64,000 bases of DNA from STC-113 sp964553745 (GCA_964553745.1 CAZKLD010000006.1:47870-111869), one strand, 5' to 3'; positions 1 through 11,911 are shown, numbered from the stretch's first letter. The notes: generated from the sequence alone by a model not told the origin. Made by a program: numbers and translations.

Positions 1-765
1 TATAGCTCATGCTAAGGCTCATAGTGTAGCCGCTCATGCAAGTCAATGTCATTCATCGGTTTTCTCATTGAGTCAGAAATCAAGTTTCTCACTGCTTCCG
101 GGCATTAGTTCAAATCATACAGATAGTGCGAAATTCACTAGTCAATATATGTATAAAGTAGGATCCAGAGGACTTAGGGCATCTTTCATTCAGCCCATTT
201 CCTCACTTATTCATTTGGACACGTCTTTGACGATATTTCATAGTCCAGCCTTTACTTGCTTGGCATCAATATGTGGTTTTCATGCAAGACTAAGGGCTTT
301 GCTGCTTATCTGCATGTAAATGTATTCATTTTCAGGTTTAGGCCTTCAATTTTGGGTAAGTTTGTCTTGAATATTCTCGAGATACGCCACCGTATCATGA
401 ATAATCGCAGATTCATTCGATCACAATTTTCATTTATTAGCTTTTTGAACCATGGCTTCAACACGTTTTATCTCATCCCTCTTGTCGAATGCCGGAACAA
501 ATGGCTTTTCTTTGACGAATCACTTTTCTTTATAATATTCATTTGATCATGTCGCACTGATCGGAGCTGCACCTGATCTGAAAAGCAATTTCGCTTTTGT
601 TTGCGGAAGTGGCAGACTTTCATAAGTTTGCTTGATGGTTGCAACCGTTGCACTTACCTTTTCAGGACTGAGTCTCAATTTGCCTTTTTCACGCATAATC
701 TGGACATCAGTTCATTTTTTCTGTTGCTCTGGTGATTTGCTGTGCTGCTCTAAATTATGAGCCAT
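1..765 (-). CDS. Hypothetical protein, 3' end outside window
   Basis: Open reading frame on the minus strand, starting with ATG at 765 and still open at the window edge (255 codons). It carries many in-frame TGA codons, which read as glycine. The N-terminal half is charged and probably helical; the last 70 or so residues are glycine-rich and more hydrophobic. I recognise no family. It lies 11 bases downstream of the small gene at 777-1091 on the same strand, so the two are probably one operon. Confidence 0.6.
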
Positions 766-776
766 AATGATAAAAG

Positions 777-1091
777 TTAATAGGCTAAATTGCTTACTGC
801 ATCATTCACTTCCTCATTTTCATGAATTCTTTCATTCATTTCCTTGGATTTTATTGATTTCAGATTATCCATTGCTAATTCCATTTTTTCTTTTTGATCG
901 ATATCATCGAGTTTCCTATAAGAAATATCGATCATATGCAGAACCTCATCTATCACTCCTGCTGTTACATCCATGCTGTTCACTAGGTTGTAAAGGGGCT
1001 CTGCCATTTCCCAATGTTCAAATAGCATCTCCAGCGTTTCTAGGATGACTTGTCTCTTGAGCATATATTCTTGTTTTTCTGATTCTATCAT
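777..1091 (-). CDS. Small hypothetical protein (104 aa)
   Basis: Complete ORF without internal TGA, ATG to TAA. The product is acidic, rich in Glu, Met and Lys and looks fully helical, with no signal peptide or membrane segment. An AGGA stretch sits about 6 bases before the start, one of the few native genes with a possible ribosome binding site. It leads an operon with the gene at 1-765. Function unknown. Confidence 0.6.
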   Translation of the reverse strand: MIESEKQEYMLKRQVILETLEMLFEHWEMAEPLYNLVNSMDVTAGVIDEVLHMIDISYRKLDDIDQKEKMELAMDNLKSIKSKEMNERIHENEEVNDAVSNLAY

Positions 1092-1376
1092 ATGATTCCT
1101 AAAAACCGGTTACTTTAATTATCATTTAAATATTAACATATTTATTAATGTTAGTCAAAAAACATTATCCTTTGCAATTGCATTTTTCCATAATAATATG
1201 GACCCCCATTTTTTAAGCTTTTTATTAGGGTTTTTTCTTGCTTTAAATTTACTTTACTTTTATGCAAATGATTAATATAATAGGTCGTACAACTTTTATG
1301 TTTTTTTAAATGGAATCTTATCTCTGTTATTTATCTGTTTACAAAAAGGAAGACTATTTAACATTAAACTTAAATT

Positions 1377-2000
1377 ATGGATCAAGAAAAAATATCAAAG
1401 ATAGCGATATGGATCAAAAACAACAGCAATTATCCTTTGGAGCAGATAAGAAGGGCTGCGATTGATTGATGAACTACTGAGGAGGAATTCAATCAGGCCT
1501 TAGATATTGCCAGGCCGAAAAAACAACTTGAATATAAATGAGTAGGAATAAGATTCTTTGCATTTATAATCGATGTGATAATACTGGGTATATTATTATC
1601 GATATTTAAAAATATTTTCTGATGAACATATCCTGGAGGTTGCGATTCTAGCTTTTCAATCGGGTCAACTGTTGCATTTAACTGAGTTGAGACTTTCTAT
1701 GGATTGTGCTGATTCTCAGCCCAATTATTTTTCATTGCAATGATGTGCTATTATGTGCTTTCAGAATGGAAACTAGGAGGTACTCTAGGAAAACTGATGT
1801 TTTGAATGAGGGTGGTGAAAACGAATGGCGAATACCTGGACTTGAATTCATCTTTGATAAGGAATGTCATGAGAATTATAGATTTCATACCCTTCTTCTA
1901 CCTTGTAGCAGCCATATCAATATGGAATTCCAAAACAAAGCAAAGACTCTGAGACAGATTGGCAAAATCTGTTGTAGTATCAAATTTTAGCCTTAAATAA
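1377..2000 (+). CDS. RDD-family membrane protein
   Basis: 207 aa once TGA is read as Gly (nine or more in-frame TGA). An N-terminal soluble stretch of about 55 residues is followed by an RDD domain: Arg-Phe-Phe-Ala-Phe-Ile-Ile-Asp entering the first helix near residue 60, then the conserved LGGTLGKLMFGMRVV-type loop, and a C-terminal QRLGDRLAKSVVV motif. RDD proteins are integral membrane proteins, some implicated in ion or solute exchange; the substrate here cannot be told. The next gene starts 5 bases after its stop, suggesting cotranscription. Confidence 0.8.
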
Positions 2001-2005
2001 ATTAT

Positions 2006-2662
2006 ATGAAAAAAATTCTCATCTTTTTGACTTTAATTTTTTTGTTCTCTGCTAATTATGCTTTTTCAGCCTCGGATATCTCTTCTCTTGATAAAGTCAG
2101 AATCAAGCAAACGCTGCGCAATCTTGTGAAAGCTATAAATGAATGAGATTCATCTGCCGTTTCAGAATTGATCTCCTCAGAAAATAAAGAACTGGAATCT
2201 GATATACAGGACAGAGTCTCTTGAAGAATCGCTTATGAACTTGATTATAATCCATTTGATAAGCATATTGAAACAATTTCAGATGACAAGGTCAAACTAG
2301 ATGCTATATTTGCAGCTGCAGGACCCGGATGGAATATAAATTGACTTTGAACTTATTTTATTCTCCAGAAAAATGGGAATAAGTGGTTTATAGCTGACAC
2401 TGATTTCCATACTAAACTCTGAGCTGACTATGTTTTCGGTATTTTCAAAAAAATAATGATATATTGAAGTCCGATTTTTATAATCATATTCTGATTCTGG
2501 ATTTGGATGCTCATTGATTGCATAAAAAGAGAGTTTGATGAAAAATCAACTTGGATAATTCTATTGATATTCCTCAATGTCTTCGCTTCCATACTTTATT
2601 TCTTCATGATTAAAAGAAAGAATATCATAAGAAAGCCGCTTGTTTTTGATATAAATTTTTAA
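2006..2662 (+). CDS. Secreted or membrane-anchored hypothetical protein
   Basis: 218 aa. Residues 1-22 form a signal peptide (MKKILIFLTLIFLF then Ala-X-Ala). A soluble domain follows with an internal WNINGLGTYFILQKNGNKW-like stretch resembling SnoaL/DUF4878-type folds, but I cannot assign it firmly. Two hydrophobic helices near residues 150-172 and 185-205 end the protein; the second pair resembles the PLDc_N membrane module (Asp-X-Ile-Lys-Arg-Glu-Phe). It follows the RDD gene by 5 bases and its end overlaps the convergent gene at 2659. Confidence 0.65.
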
Positions 2663-3057
2663 TAAATCCTCTCAACTGCCATTACCAAATCCTTCAGAAT
2701 CTTTTCTTTAATCTTTTCTTTTTCATTCAGGGTGAATTTTCACACGTAGTGCAGCCTAGGCTTCTCTGACAATTCTGATATTGCGAATTCGATATGGCAT
2801 ATTCAGAACCATTTGTCTTCATTATCATACCTGAACACACAATTTATAGATCTGAAAATCATCCTCTCATTGTCGGTAATCTTGATTTTCAGATTATTCT
2901 TTCAGATGATAATCGATTCTATCTTGAGGCTTTTGACCAGATTCTTCTCTATCTCAAGTTCTACGAAATCGATTGTTTTTTTCAATTCTGGCTCAAAGTC
3001 TCAGTCAAACTTTACAGTTGAATTTGATTTTTTAGTAAAATACTGCCTTATGTCCAT
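2659..3057 (-). CDS. Hypothetical protein (132 aa)
   Basis: ATG to TAA on the minus strand with four in-frame TGA codons. Soluble, charged protein, probably alpha/beta, with no signal or membrane segment. I do not recognise it. Its last four bases overlap the end of the convergent gene at 2006-2662. Confidence 0.6.
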
Positions 3058-3152
3058 ATTTTTTTTAATTTTAATTATAAGCGACATAGTAGTTAAATAT
3101 GTCAAAAATCAAATATAAAAACTTTACAGTTGGTGAGATTTGATTAAATAGA

Positions 3153-3160
3153 GCTAAAAT
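3153..3160 (+). promoter_or_regulatory. Possible -10 element GCTAAAAT
   Basis: The octamer GCTAAAAT lies 36 bases before the ATG of the gene at 3196. The same or a near-identical word precedes genes at 8428, 22835 and 30373, so it may be part of the native -10 promoter consensus. No convincing -35 box is seen. Confidence 0.35.
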
Positions 3161-3195
3161 GCTATCATATCAATAATTTATAAATTATTTATCTT

Positions 3196-3948
3196 ATGGC
3201 AGATTTTCAGATGCTTGATCCTAGAGATCAGAATGAATTCAGGAATAACGAAAACAAGAAAGATAGGCTACTTTTAAAGGTTGTATATATTTTAATGGCC
3301 GTCTCAATAGTTTTTTATAATAAGGAATATCTGATGGCGGAATTCAAAGATAGATTTCTGTATTACTGATTTCTGGAATCCAGAGTCGAAAAGAACACCG
3401 AGCCTTTGCCTGTATTCAAGCTATGAAAGTCCTATGAACACAGAAATGATGCATTGATTTCAAATTCAGGCTCTTCTGTCATCAAGAACAAAAAAATGAA
3501 TATAAAGTCTATAAAAAAGCCTATCTGAGAAGCCTTTGTACAGACTTGAGCCTATATGGTGCAAAATTCTGAAACAGTTACTAATACTTCTTTGAATAAG
3601 CCATCAGAGGACTTGGAGACAGTAAATATATGATGAATATTATGGAAGAAGAAAGACGAATGAGACATCTATAATTTTGAAAATGCATGGAGAAACTGTT
3701 CTTGAGATTACAGATTACCTTACTTGCAGGAATTTATAAAGTCTGCGAATGCCGCTTGATGATCTATGGGTTTTGTGGAATTGTTAAAATTGAACACTAC
3801 AAACGTAGGATCCGAAATCTGATGATATTGGACCCATTCTGATTTATGATGATGATCTACTCTGGCGAATTATTATGATCCGAACAATCTGAAATATGTG
3901 GCAACTTCTAAAAATGCCCTCCAAAAAGTGAGATGCATCAAGAAATAA
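3196..3948 (+). CDS. Membrane-anchored protein with FISUMP/DUF1566-like domain
   Basis: 250 aa with a single membrane segment near residues 24-41 after a charged N-terminus. The C-terminal 100 residues (ILWKKKDEGDIYNF..., then RLPYLQEF, then YWTHSDLGWW, ending RCIKK) match the pattern of DUF1566 / Fib_succ_major domains: a Trp/Tyr-rich domain with a W-L-P-type loop and a terminal VRCI/K. Such domains sit on surface proteins. Related C-terminal sequence ends the giant pilin-like protein at 46001-47821, which also ends VRCIK. Confidence 0.6.
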
Positions 3949-3950
3949 CA

Positions 3951-5102
3951 TTATTTGAAAATAGTATCGTCTTTGGCTCAAAGTAAGGCTCAGAGGTAAT
4001 TGTGCAAAAGGCAGTATTCTTCATTTACAAAAATCTCATCTAAAAATTCAGACAATATCTTCAGGTGTATTTTCTTTCAATCTGCATAGAATTCTTGAGA
4101 TTCTTTTGATTTCTTGAGTTTTCAGTGGAAAGGCTTGTCGCTGATCATTAGCAGGGTAGCATTGGGCACCTTGTATTTGAATCATTGAGCTGAGATTATG
4201 GCACTCTCCATATCGATTGCAACCGATCTGTCTTCATTGAAATACTCTTTATATTCTGAATAATTCAATTCCCAATTTCTGTCTTCTGTGGTAAATACGG
4301 TTCAGAGCCTATAATTGATTTCGTTCCTCTCAAGGATGTTCTTTAGTCAGATATTCAAGTTGAATGTGGGAATTATGGGCAGAGGATATTTCGTCCTTTG
4401 AATCTTATCTATGATTCAGCAATCTGTAACGAACTTATCGGCTAATACGAATTCTCAAATTTCCTGATGGTTCCTGAGTCAGCCGCAATGTCATATCATC
4501 AAAAACAACTTTGGCCTCATGACAGCAAGATGATCGGTTATTGTCTTGGCATTGCTAGGACCGATTCATATATTTATGACTGAAAATCAGAATCAAGTCT
4601 TGCTATTTGAAATATGGAGGGTATTCATCTGGCATGAAGATAGAGATTCTTTTATGACGAAACCAGGCTTATCGGAGTATAGTTCCCTTAAAAGGCTAAT
4701 ATGCATGTCATAATTTGTCAGAACCATATATCTTTGGAAATCTCTCGGATCTGTTGCAGTATAATGCCTCAGCCTTTCAAGAGAATACAGTACACGCTCG
4801 GGGTTGAATAAAAAAAGTCTCTTATGGATATTTCAATCAGAGTGCATATCTTCCAGATTTTTCAGGAAATTGAAATCGGTGTCCCTGGTAAATTCTCTTC
4901 ATTTTGAAACTTCAATTGAAATATTCTTATTTTCGAGATTCTGGAATTCCTCTCTCATATAAGACTCTAATGATTCAATTCCTACTATTTCTCAGCACAC
5001 ATTCTTCGAATGCTTGCTATCAGGATTTTCAAGAGTTATGATTGCACAATTTCAGCCTTGCTCAATATTCTTGATCTGATTTATGATAGAATCTGTGTTC
5101 AA
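3951..5102 (-). CDS. amn: AMP nucleosidase
   Basis: About 383 aa. AMP nucleosidase hydrolyses AMP to adenine and ribose 5-phosphate. The sequence shows an RHYTATDPRDFQRYMVLTNY-type block near residue 145, typical of Amn, and the nucleoside-phosphorylase fold with VAIDMESA and ATLLMISDKP toward the C-terminus. Stop is TAA. The start is uncertain: an in-frame TAA lies just upstream and the first usable codon is TTG at 5102. It converges on the gene at 3196 with 2 bases between stops. Confidence 0.85.
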
Positions 5103-5176
5103 TGAATTAAGTTAAGATTTTAATGACATTATTTTACATAATTGACTGATTGTGTCAATGCTAATATCATCTTAAC

Positions 5177-5210
5177 AAAAAATCCTTCCAGTGCTGGAAG
5201 GATTTTTTTT
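5177..5210 (-). terminator. Rho-independent terminator
   Basis: A near-perfect hairpin (AATCCTTCCAG ... CTGGAAGGATT) flanked by A and T runs on both sides. It lies directly downstream of the minus-strand gene at 5221-5733 and would end its transcript. Confidence 0.75.
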
Positions 5211-5220
5211 ATCTGTTCAA

Positions 5221-5733
5221 TTACACTCTTATTTTAGTTATGACCTCGCCGTATTTGTAGCATTTCTGAGTTATGCATTTTCCTGTGATTCAGCCGAATA
5301 AAGGGAAGATTGATAATAAGGCAATCCAGAATCATACGTTTACAGGTTCTGATTTTTTAGTCTGCGAAGTTATGGCTCAAAGATCGATAGAGCCGCTCTG
5401 GGTTGTCGGGATTTCAGTCGTATTGACAGTTTGTACGGAAATCATATTTCAGGCGAATATAAGTACCAATCAGAATAAGATTTGAATAATCTTTACCGCC
5501 TTTCTCTTTGCAAAACAGATATCGATTCACATGAATAGGGGAACTATACCGAGAATGAATAAAGCATATTTTATCTGTAGCTCGTAAGGTTGCGCGAAAT
5601 TTGGCAGACTCAGCGTCATTTCATTGAAATGGATGCTCAGAAGTGCTATTATAATAAGTCAGAAAATAACCCTTAATAGTCTGATTGTTTTATCTTTCGG
5701 TCTTTTCTTGAGGAACTCTATGAATTTAAACAT
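5221..5733 (-). CDS. Polytopic membrane protein, unknown function
   Basis: 170 aa from ATG to TAA with several TGA glycines, mostly in hydrophobic segments. Four predicted membrane helices (near residues 20-38, 60-75, 88-105, 140-158) separated by short loops. Low similarity to anything I know. It stands alone with its own terminator. Confidence 0.65.
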
Positions 5734-5901
5734 ATTTTTTGATTAAAAATTTAAATCGCATTTTTTATATCTATTTTATTCTAAAAATCAACTGATTTAT
5801 TGTTTTGTGCAATTGGCAGTATCTCTTCATCAACGTATTTTATTGCTTTTTTTTCTTTTTTTGTATAATCAAAATCAGCTGATATAAGTTAATTTTTTTT
5901 G

Positions 5902-8064
5902 ATGGCAAAGAATAAGAAAGCCGCTCCTAGGCCTTTTATGACGCAGAAATTGCAGAACATAATTGCATGACTGTTTTTGTGTGCACTTTGAGTAATAACC
6001 ATATTCTGAAAAGATTCCATATTTTGAGCTTTTTTCTGAGATATCCTTCTTGCATTTTTCTGAGATTATTTCACATACCTAATTTCCCCAGTCTTCCTTA
6101 TCTTATGAGTGCTCATCTCTATCTGAAAGATACAATGGAATTATGCCAGAATACTATGAATCCTGCTTTATTGTCTGTCCGCCGATTCGCTTGTATGATT
6201 CTATAGCCCTCAGAGCACTTGATTTTTTGATTTTTCAACAACACTCAGGCAATATCTTGGTTGAGTGCCGACTTTTGTTTTCCTGATGCTCATATTGTGA
6301 GTTTCTATCTACCTTCTTTTTAAGATTTCATACATCGAAGTCCTTAAGAAAGTGTGATGATGACTGAACTCCATCAAGGATAATGTAAAGGAGCTAAAAT
6401 CAGATATCGCTAAAGATTATAAAGAAAAAGATAAAGAAAAGGATAGGAAGAAGGCAAAATGAGAATACAAGGATGAAATTGAACTACTTAATGAGAAGAT
6501 CAAAGAATTATCCTGAAAGCAAAAACCTTCGCCAATCAAAGTCGAAAGAAAAGAGCTTCTTGAAATCAAGAAAGTGCAAGTTGAGAAAAAGAGTGTGCTA
6601 GATTTTTTTTCCAAAAAAGAAGAACCGAAAAAACCTGCTCAGACAAAATTGCAATTCGCTTCATGGGATTTTCCATCTTCAGAATTGCTGCAGAAGAATC
6701 TCAAGAAATATGAGGTTGATGAAAAATTCGTCGAGAAGCAATCTCTTGAAATACAGAAAACCCTCCTTGAATTCAACATAAAGGTCTCCATGGATAAGTA
6801 CACTGTGGGTCCGACCGTAATCCAGTACAGGCTCAAGCCTTCCGAATGAGTCAAGTTGAACAAGATAGAGAATCTCAAAAAAGACCTGACATTGGCACTT
6901 AAAGCAAAAAGCATAAGAATACAGGCTCCGATTCCAGGAATGTGACTCGTATGAGTCGAGGTTCCAAATGAGAAGAGGGAAGTGGTCGCTATCCGAGACC
7001 TTATTGAGAGCAAGGAATTCATAAACCATAAATCAAATCTGGCGCTCGTCGTCTGAAAGAACATAAATTGATCCAGTATAATCGCTGATCTTGCCAAGAT
7101 GCCCCATCTGCTTATCGCAGGTCAGACCTGAAGCGGTAAGTCAGTAGCTATGAACTGATTCATCGTGAGTCTGCTCTATAAGAATTCCCCTGACATGCTC
7201 AGGCTTATAATGATCGACCCGAAGAGAGTCGAGCTTAGCATATACAATTGAATTCCGCACTTGCTTGCACCGATAATAAGCGATCATGAGAAAGCCCTGA
7301 ATTCCCTTAAATGGTGTGTGGCTGAAATGATGCGCAGATATGACATAATGACACATCAGAGGGCACGTAATCTCGAAGAGTACAATGCAAAGGTCGTAAA
7401 GAAAGAAAAAATGCCGAACATCGTCATCGTGATAGATGAGCTAGCGGAACTTATGTGAAGGAATAACAAGAAAGACGTTGAAAACGCAATCACCAGAATG
7501 GCACAATTATGACGCGCCTCTTGAATGCATCTGTTAGTAGCTACGCAGCGTCCTTCAGTCGATGTCATTACTGGGCTTATCAAAGCAAATATACCTTCAA
7601 GAATAGCGCTTACAGTGGCAAGTCAAGTTGATTCCAGGACGATCCTTGACCAGATTTGAGCCGAGGATCTGGTCTGATATTGAGATATGCTGTATTCTCC
7701 GATATGATCCGAGCCCGAAAGGATTCAGTGAGTCCTTGTCGAGACAGATGAGGTTGAATCGGTTATCAACCACATCAAGCGTACGATCGATCCTAGAATG
7801 CTAGAAGATCTCTACAATGAAGAGATAACAGCCGGAGAGAGTTCAGGCGCTTCGATCCCGTGAATCGAATGAGAATATGATGAGGATCCAAAGGTTCTTG
7901 AGGATGCGATCAAAGTTGTCAGAGAAGCCTGAAAGGCCTCAACTTCTCTTCTGCAGAGAAGGCTGAAATTATGATATGCAAGAGCAGCCAGAGTGATAGA
8001 CATATTAGAAGAAATGTGAGTTGTCTGACCTTGAGATGGCAGCAAACCAAGAGAAGTCTTTTAA
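5902..8064 (+). CDS. ftsK: DNA translocase FtsK
   Basis: 720 aa. FtsK pumps DNA through the division septum and activates dimer resolution. Four membrane helices lie within residues 18-140, then a Lys/Glu-rich linker (about 150-230), the alpha/beta motor with Walker A (AGQTGSGKS near residue 406, first Gly of GSGKS encoded by TGA), Walker B (NIVIVIDELAELM near 505), the VATQRPSVDVITG block, and a C-terminal winged-helix gamma domain (about 655-720). The linker is short compared with E. coli. It opens the division block; a STAS gene starts 16 bases after it. Confidence 0.95.
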
Positions 8065-8080
8065 ATGATAATGTAGATCA

Positions 8081-8419
8081 ATGATTCAAGTTTTCGAATA
8101 TGGATTCAGAAATTGATTCCATGTGTTTGCTTTCATATGACCTATCGAACAACGGTTAGTGGAGAATGCATTCAGAAAGATAGAAGAGATTTCCAAAAAT
8201 TATAAAGTTATACTGGATCTTTCTAAGGTGGATTATGTAAGCTCGATTTTCATATGATATATGTACTCTCTTTTTGAGAGGAGCACCGAAGCCTGATGAT
8301 ATCTATGCTTCGTAAACGTTCATGAAGACCTGCAAGACACCTTCAGTCTGACTTGAGTTTTTGATATTATCCCTTATCATAAAGATGTTCAATCGGCTTT
8401 TAAATTCATTTTAAGCTAA
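8081..8419 (+). CDS. STAS-domain protein (anti-sigma-factor antagonist-like)
   Basis: 112 aa, a single STAS domain: beta strand VILDLSKVDYVSSIFIG around residues 49-65 carries the serine pair at the usual phosphorylation site, followed by the helix and the LCFVNVHEDLQDTF strand. STAS proteins of this size act as partner-switching regulators or as lipid-asymmetry subunits (MlaB). No kinase or sigma factor is adjacent, so the partner is unknown. The in-frame upstream TAA fixes the start near 8081. Confidence 0.75.
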
Positions 8420-8427
8420 AATCAAAC

Positions 8428-8991
8428 ATGACCGCAAAACTAATTGAGTTCAAAGCGCCACCAGAATCTCCCGTAACCGCAAGGCAACAGGAGCAACACG
8501 AACATGAGGCTTGATGCAGCTGATGCTCAAAATCAAGAGAAAGAGTGAAATCAAAGGTCAGGCGACTTCACCGCAATTATTCTAAAGAATTCACTTCATA
8601 TTTCACAGACAAGCTACGTGAAAAATGAACTCCAATCACTTTCGAGATAGCTCATATACTCCTGTATATCAATAAGATACTTGATGATATTTGCAAAAGT
8701 ACCGAATTATGAGAGCTTCTTATGTCCAATCAGTGTCCGAATAAGATACTCGAAAAATATTGAGACAAGGTAGCGGGAGATTATTTTCTTGTAAGATATA
8801 TGAAATCTTGAAATTCAATAGAACAATGACTCACTTTTGCCAGATGATGCTATATGACCTGGTATGAAGAAGATAAGCTCCAGAACATGATATGACACAT
8901 TCTTTATGATCATCTCAAAGAATTTTTATCTATTGTTCCAGACTTCAATAAAGATCTGGATTTTTGAATCGATTTCAAACAAGATGAGTAA
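8428..8991 (+). CDS. Hypothetical protein with His/Cys cluster near N-terminus
   Basis: 187 aa. Around residues 23-33 stands HEHEAGCSGCSK, a His-X-His then Cys-X-X-Cys cluster that could bind a metal, followed by a basic helix and a charged, probably all-helical body. It is 9 bases after the STAS gene and likely cotranscribed with it and ftsK. I do not recognise the family. Confidence 0.6.
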
Positions 8992-9029
8992 AAATAATCT
9001 TTGACATTCCGTATAAATATTTTTTAATG

Positions 9030-9066
9030 AATCATTGCAAAAAATACCATTTGCAGTGATTTTTTA
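9030..9066 (+). terminator. Probable terminator
   Basis: ATCATTGCAAA and TTTGCAGTGAT pair with one wobble around a short loop and are followed by six T. It ends the ftsK-STAS-hypothetical transcript and separates it from ftsA. Confidence 0.6.
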
Positions 9067-9285
9067 GTTTTCTTGTTTTTGGCTTAATCTAAATAAAACT
9101 CATAATACGGAAGTTAATGTATAAATTTTTTATTTTCGATTGAAAAAAACATCTTCCCGCATATAATACCGCAAGCAAAAGGAAGATATGGATTCTTGAA
9201 TTTACGAAATCTTTTCTTTTAAAGGAAAAACGCCCGAATAAAAATTTTATACACCCACTTTATTACTAATTTTTTACGAAAAAAA

Positions 9286-10515
9286 ATGGTATCTTGAGAA
9301 ACTTTTACAGCCATAGATATTTGAAGCAATAAGATAAAAACAATTATCTGAGTATTCAATGAAGAGAAGAAATTACGTGTACTTTGAGTTTGAGTGACTC
9401 CGTCACATGCAGTCAGAAAATGAAACATACTCGACATGGAGGAATTCAAAAAAAATATAAATGACTCTTTGGAGGAGGCTGAAAAGATGACTTGAGAACA
9501 AGTGGCTCATGCCTATCTTACAGTATCTTGAACATGAATCGACATATCTACGAATAAGTGAATCGTTGCCATAATGGATCATGAGATAACAGAAGATGAT
9601 GTAAACAGAGGTCTTGATATGGCTCAGAATTGAGTCGATCTGCAGAATAGGGTTGTGTTGAAGGTTATTCCTGAGACATTTGCTCTTGACTTTGAAGCTT
9701 GAATCAAGAATCCTATCTGAATGACAGCAAAGAAACTAGAGGTTGTCGCGCATATTTTCTCCATAGGAGCAAACATACTCAATAACATCAAAAAATGAGT
9801 ATTCGATAACGGAGTCGATATAACAGATATCTATCCGGGACTCATAACCGCACCTGAAGCCGTACTTACAAAAAGGCAGAAGGAGCTATGAGTGGTCTGC
9901 ATCGATATTTGAGCGAACACCACGTGAATAACTGTTTATGAAGAATGAGCCCTGATATACTCTTCAGTAATTCCCCTAGGCTGAGAGAATGTCACTTCAG
10001 ATATCGCCTTGGGCGCCAGAGTCTCAATTGACTTAGCCGAGAAACTCAAAGTCGAATACGGAGATGTGATGCTATGCAAGACTGAAAAAAGAGATGAAGA
10101 GATCGAACTGGACAAATTATCCAAAAATGAAACAGGGAAGATATCGATAAAATATCTTTCTGAGATCGTAAGAGCAAGATACTCCGAAATGTTCTACTTC
10201 ATATCATCGGAACTCAAGAAAATCTGAAAGGATTGAATGCTTCCTGAATGAGCTGTCCTTACTTGAGGTTGAGTAAAGATGAAATGAATTCTCGAGCTTT
10301 CGAAAGAGGTATTGAGGCTTCCTGCAACAATTTGACTTCCTGAGGATTCAGATTTCATAAGCTGAACATCGGTAAGCGATCCGCAATTCTCATCTGTAAT
10401 CGGTACCCTGATACTTTCTCAGAGATACTGATCCCACAAATGATCAAGCAATTTTAATATATGAGGCTTCTGGAGCTCCATTAAGAATCTATTTTCCAAA
10501 ATTGTCCCAAAATAA
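9286..10515 (+). CDS. ftsA: Cell division protein FtsA
   Basis: 409 aa actin-like ATPase that tethers FtsZ to the membrane. Visible: phosphate-1 motif AIDIGSNKIKTII at residues 9-21, the 1C domain, phosphate-2 CIDIGANTTG near residue 205, adenosine motif VLTGGGVKMKG near 323, and a C-terminal amphipathic helix (GGFWSSIKNLFSKIV) that serves as membrane anchor. Glycines of the nucleotide motifs are partly TGA. ftsZ follows after 36 bases, the usual ftsA-ftsZ order. Confidence 0.95.
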
Positions 10516-10551
10516 TAATCCCATTTTTTAAATCTATAACTTTACAAGAAT

Positions 10552-11748
10552 ATGACATTAAGAAAAACTGACGACAAACTGAAATCTTACTTACGTGGAG
10601 ATTTTGTTAAGAGTCCGATAGAGGAAATCAACGTTTCTGATTACATTTCTCCAGTTGCGAATATTAAAGTCGTTTGAGTCGGTTGAGGTTGACAGAATGC
10701 AGTTAATCGCATGATATGATCTGGTCTCGATGGGGTTGAATTCATTGCTATAAATACAGATGCACAAGCATTATTCCAATCAAAAGCACAAATCAGGATA
10801 AATATCTGAAGAGCTACGACACGCGGACTATGAGCAGGGGCTAATCCAGAAATGGGTAAGAAAGCTGCAGAAGAGTCTTCTGAAGAGATCAAGCAAGCTT
10901 TAGCAGGAGCTGATATGGTATTCATCACTTGCTGAATGTGAGGTTGAACTGGTACATGAGCTTCTCCTGTCATCGCAGAAATTGCAAAATGACTTGGAGC
11001 GCTAGTAGTTTGAGTAGTCACTAAGCCTTTTTCATTCGAAGGACAGAGAAGAGCATTCCAATGACTTGATGGATTTGAGAAATTAAGAGACAAGGTTGAT
11101 ACTCTGATCACGATCCCAAATGACAAAATCCTTTCTATCATCGATAAAAAGACTCCTCTATTAGATGCTTTCAATATTGTTGACGAAGTATTGAACCAAT
11201 GAGTTCAATGAATTTCAGACCTGATCACTCACCCAGGACTTATCAACGTCGACTTTGCCGATGTGAAATCAATCATGGAAAATGCATGAAGCGCACTTAT
11301 GTGAATCGGTTATGGTTCTGGAGAGAGCAGAGCAGTGGAAGCTGCCAGAAGCGCTATAGATAGTCCTCTTCTGGAACTTTCAATAGCTTGAGCCAGAGGT
11401 CTTCTGTTCAATATCACCTGAGGTTCCGATCTTTCGATGTTCGAGGTTGATGAAGCTGCAAAAATCATCACGGAAGCCTGCGATCAAGAAGCTAACATCA
11501 TATTCGGTGCTACCATCAATGAAAATTATACTTGAGAAATCAAGATTACAGTTGTGGCAACATGATTCAATGAGGAAAGCAATAAGAAATTCTACGATAC
11601 TCCTAAGCCAACTTCAAATACTTGATTCTGAAAAAGAGTCCTAGGGCCTCAGACAGCATTCACTCAAAAGCCTGCACAGCAAAATTCTTTTGATGACGGT
11701 TCTTCTGATTTGGATGTTCCAGCATTTTTGAGGAATAAGATGAGATAA
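10552..11748 (+). CDS. ftsZ: Cell division protein FtsZ
   Basis: 398 aa tubulin homologue forming the Z ring. The signature GMGGGTGTG at residue 128 is encoded with four TGA codons among its six glycines. Also present: VVGVGGGGQNAV near residue 45, NTDAQAL, the T7 loop (NVDFADVKSIM) and a conserved C-terminal peptide ending DVPAFLRNKMR that binds FtsA. A strong terminator follows. Confidence 0.97.
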
Positions 11749-11765
11749 TCACATTAAGCAACAGC

Positions 11766-11802
11766 AAAGGTCCTGTCGGATATTTCCGACAGGACCTTTA
11801 TT
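11766..11802 (+). terminator. Terminator of the ftsA-ftsZ operon
   Basis: Perfect hairpin AAGGTCCTGTCGGA / TCCGACAGGACCTT with a four-base loop, followed by T-rich sequence, 18 bases after the ftsZ stop. Confidence 0.85.
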
Positions 11803-11911
11803 AATTATTCATATAAATCCTGATTTGTCCGATTAAAATATTTACTTTTTTTGCATTATTAAAAATTGTATGATATTATGCAAGTAGGTAATTTTATTAA
11901 AACAAAAATAT

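Noticed and set aside
6639..7097. Minus-strand ORFs of 116-152 codons within ftsK
   Set aside because: They lie opposite conserved FtsK motor sequence and have no recognisable domain.
10641..11174. A 177-codon minus-strand ORF within ftsZ
   Set aside because: Antisense shadow of ftsZ; the plus frame with UGA = Gly is a full FtsZ.
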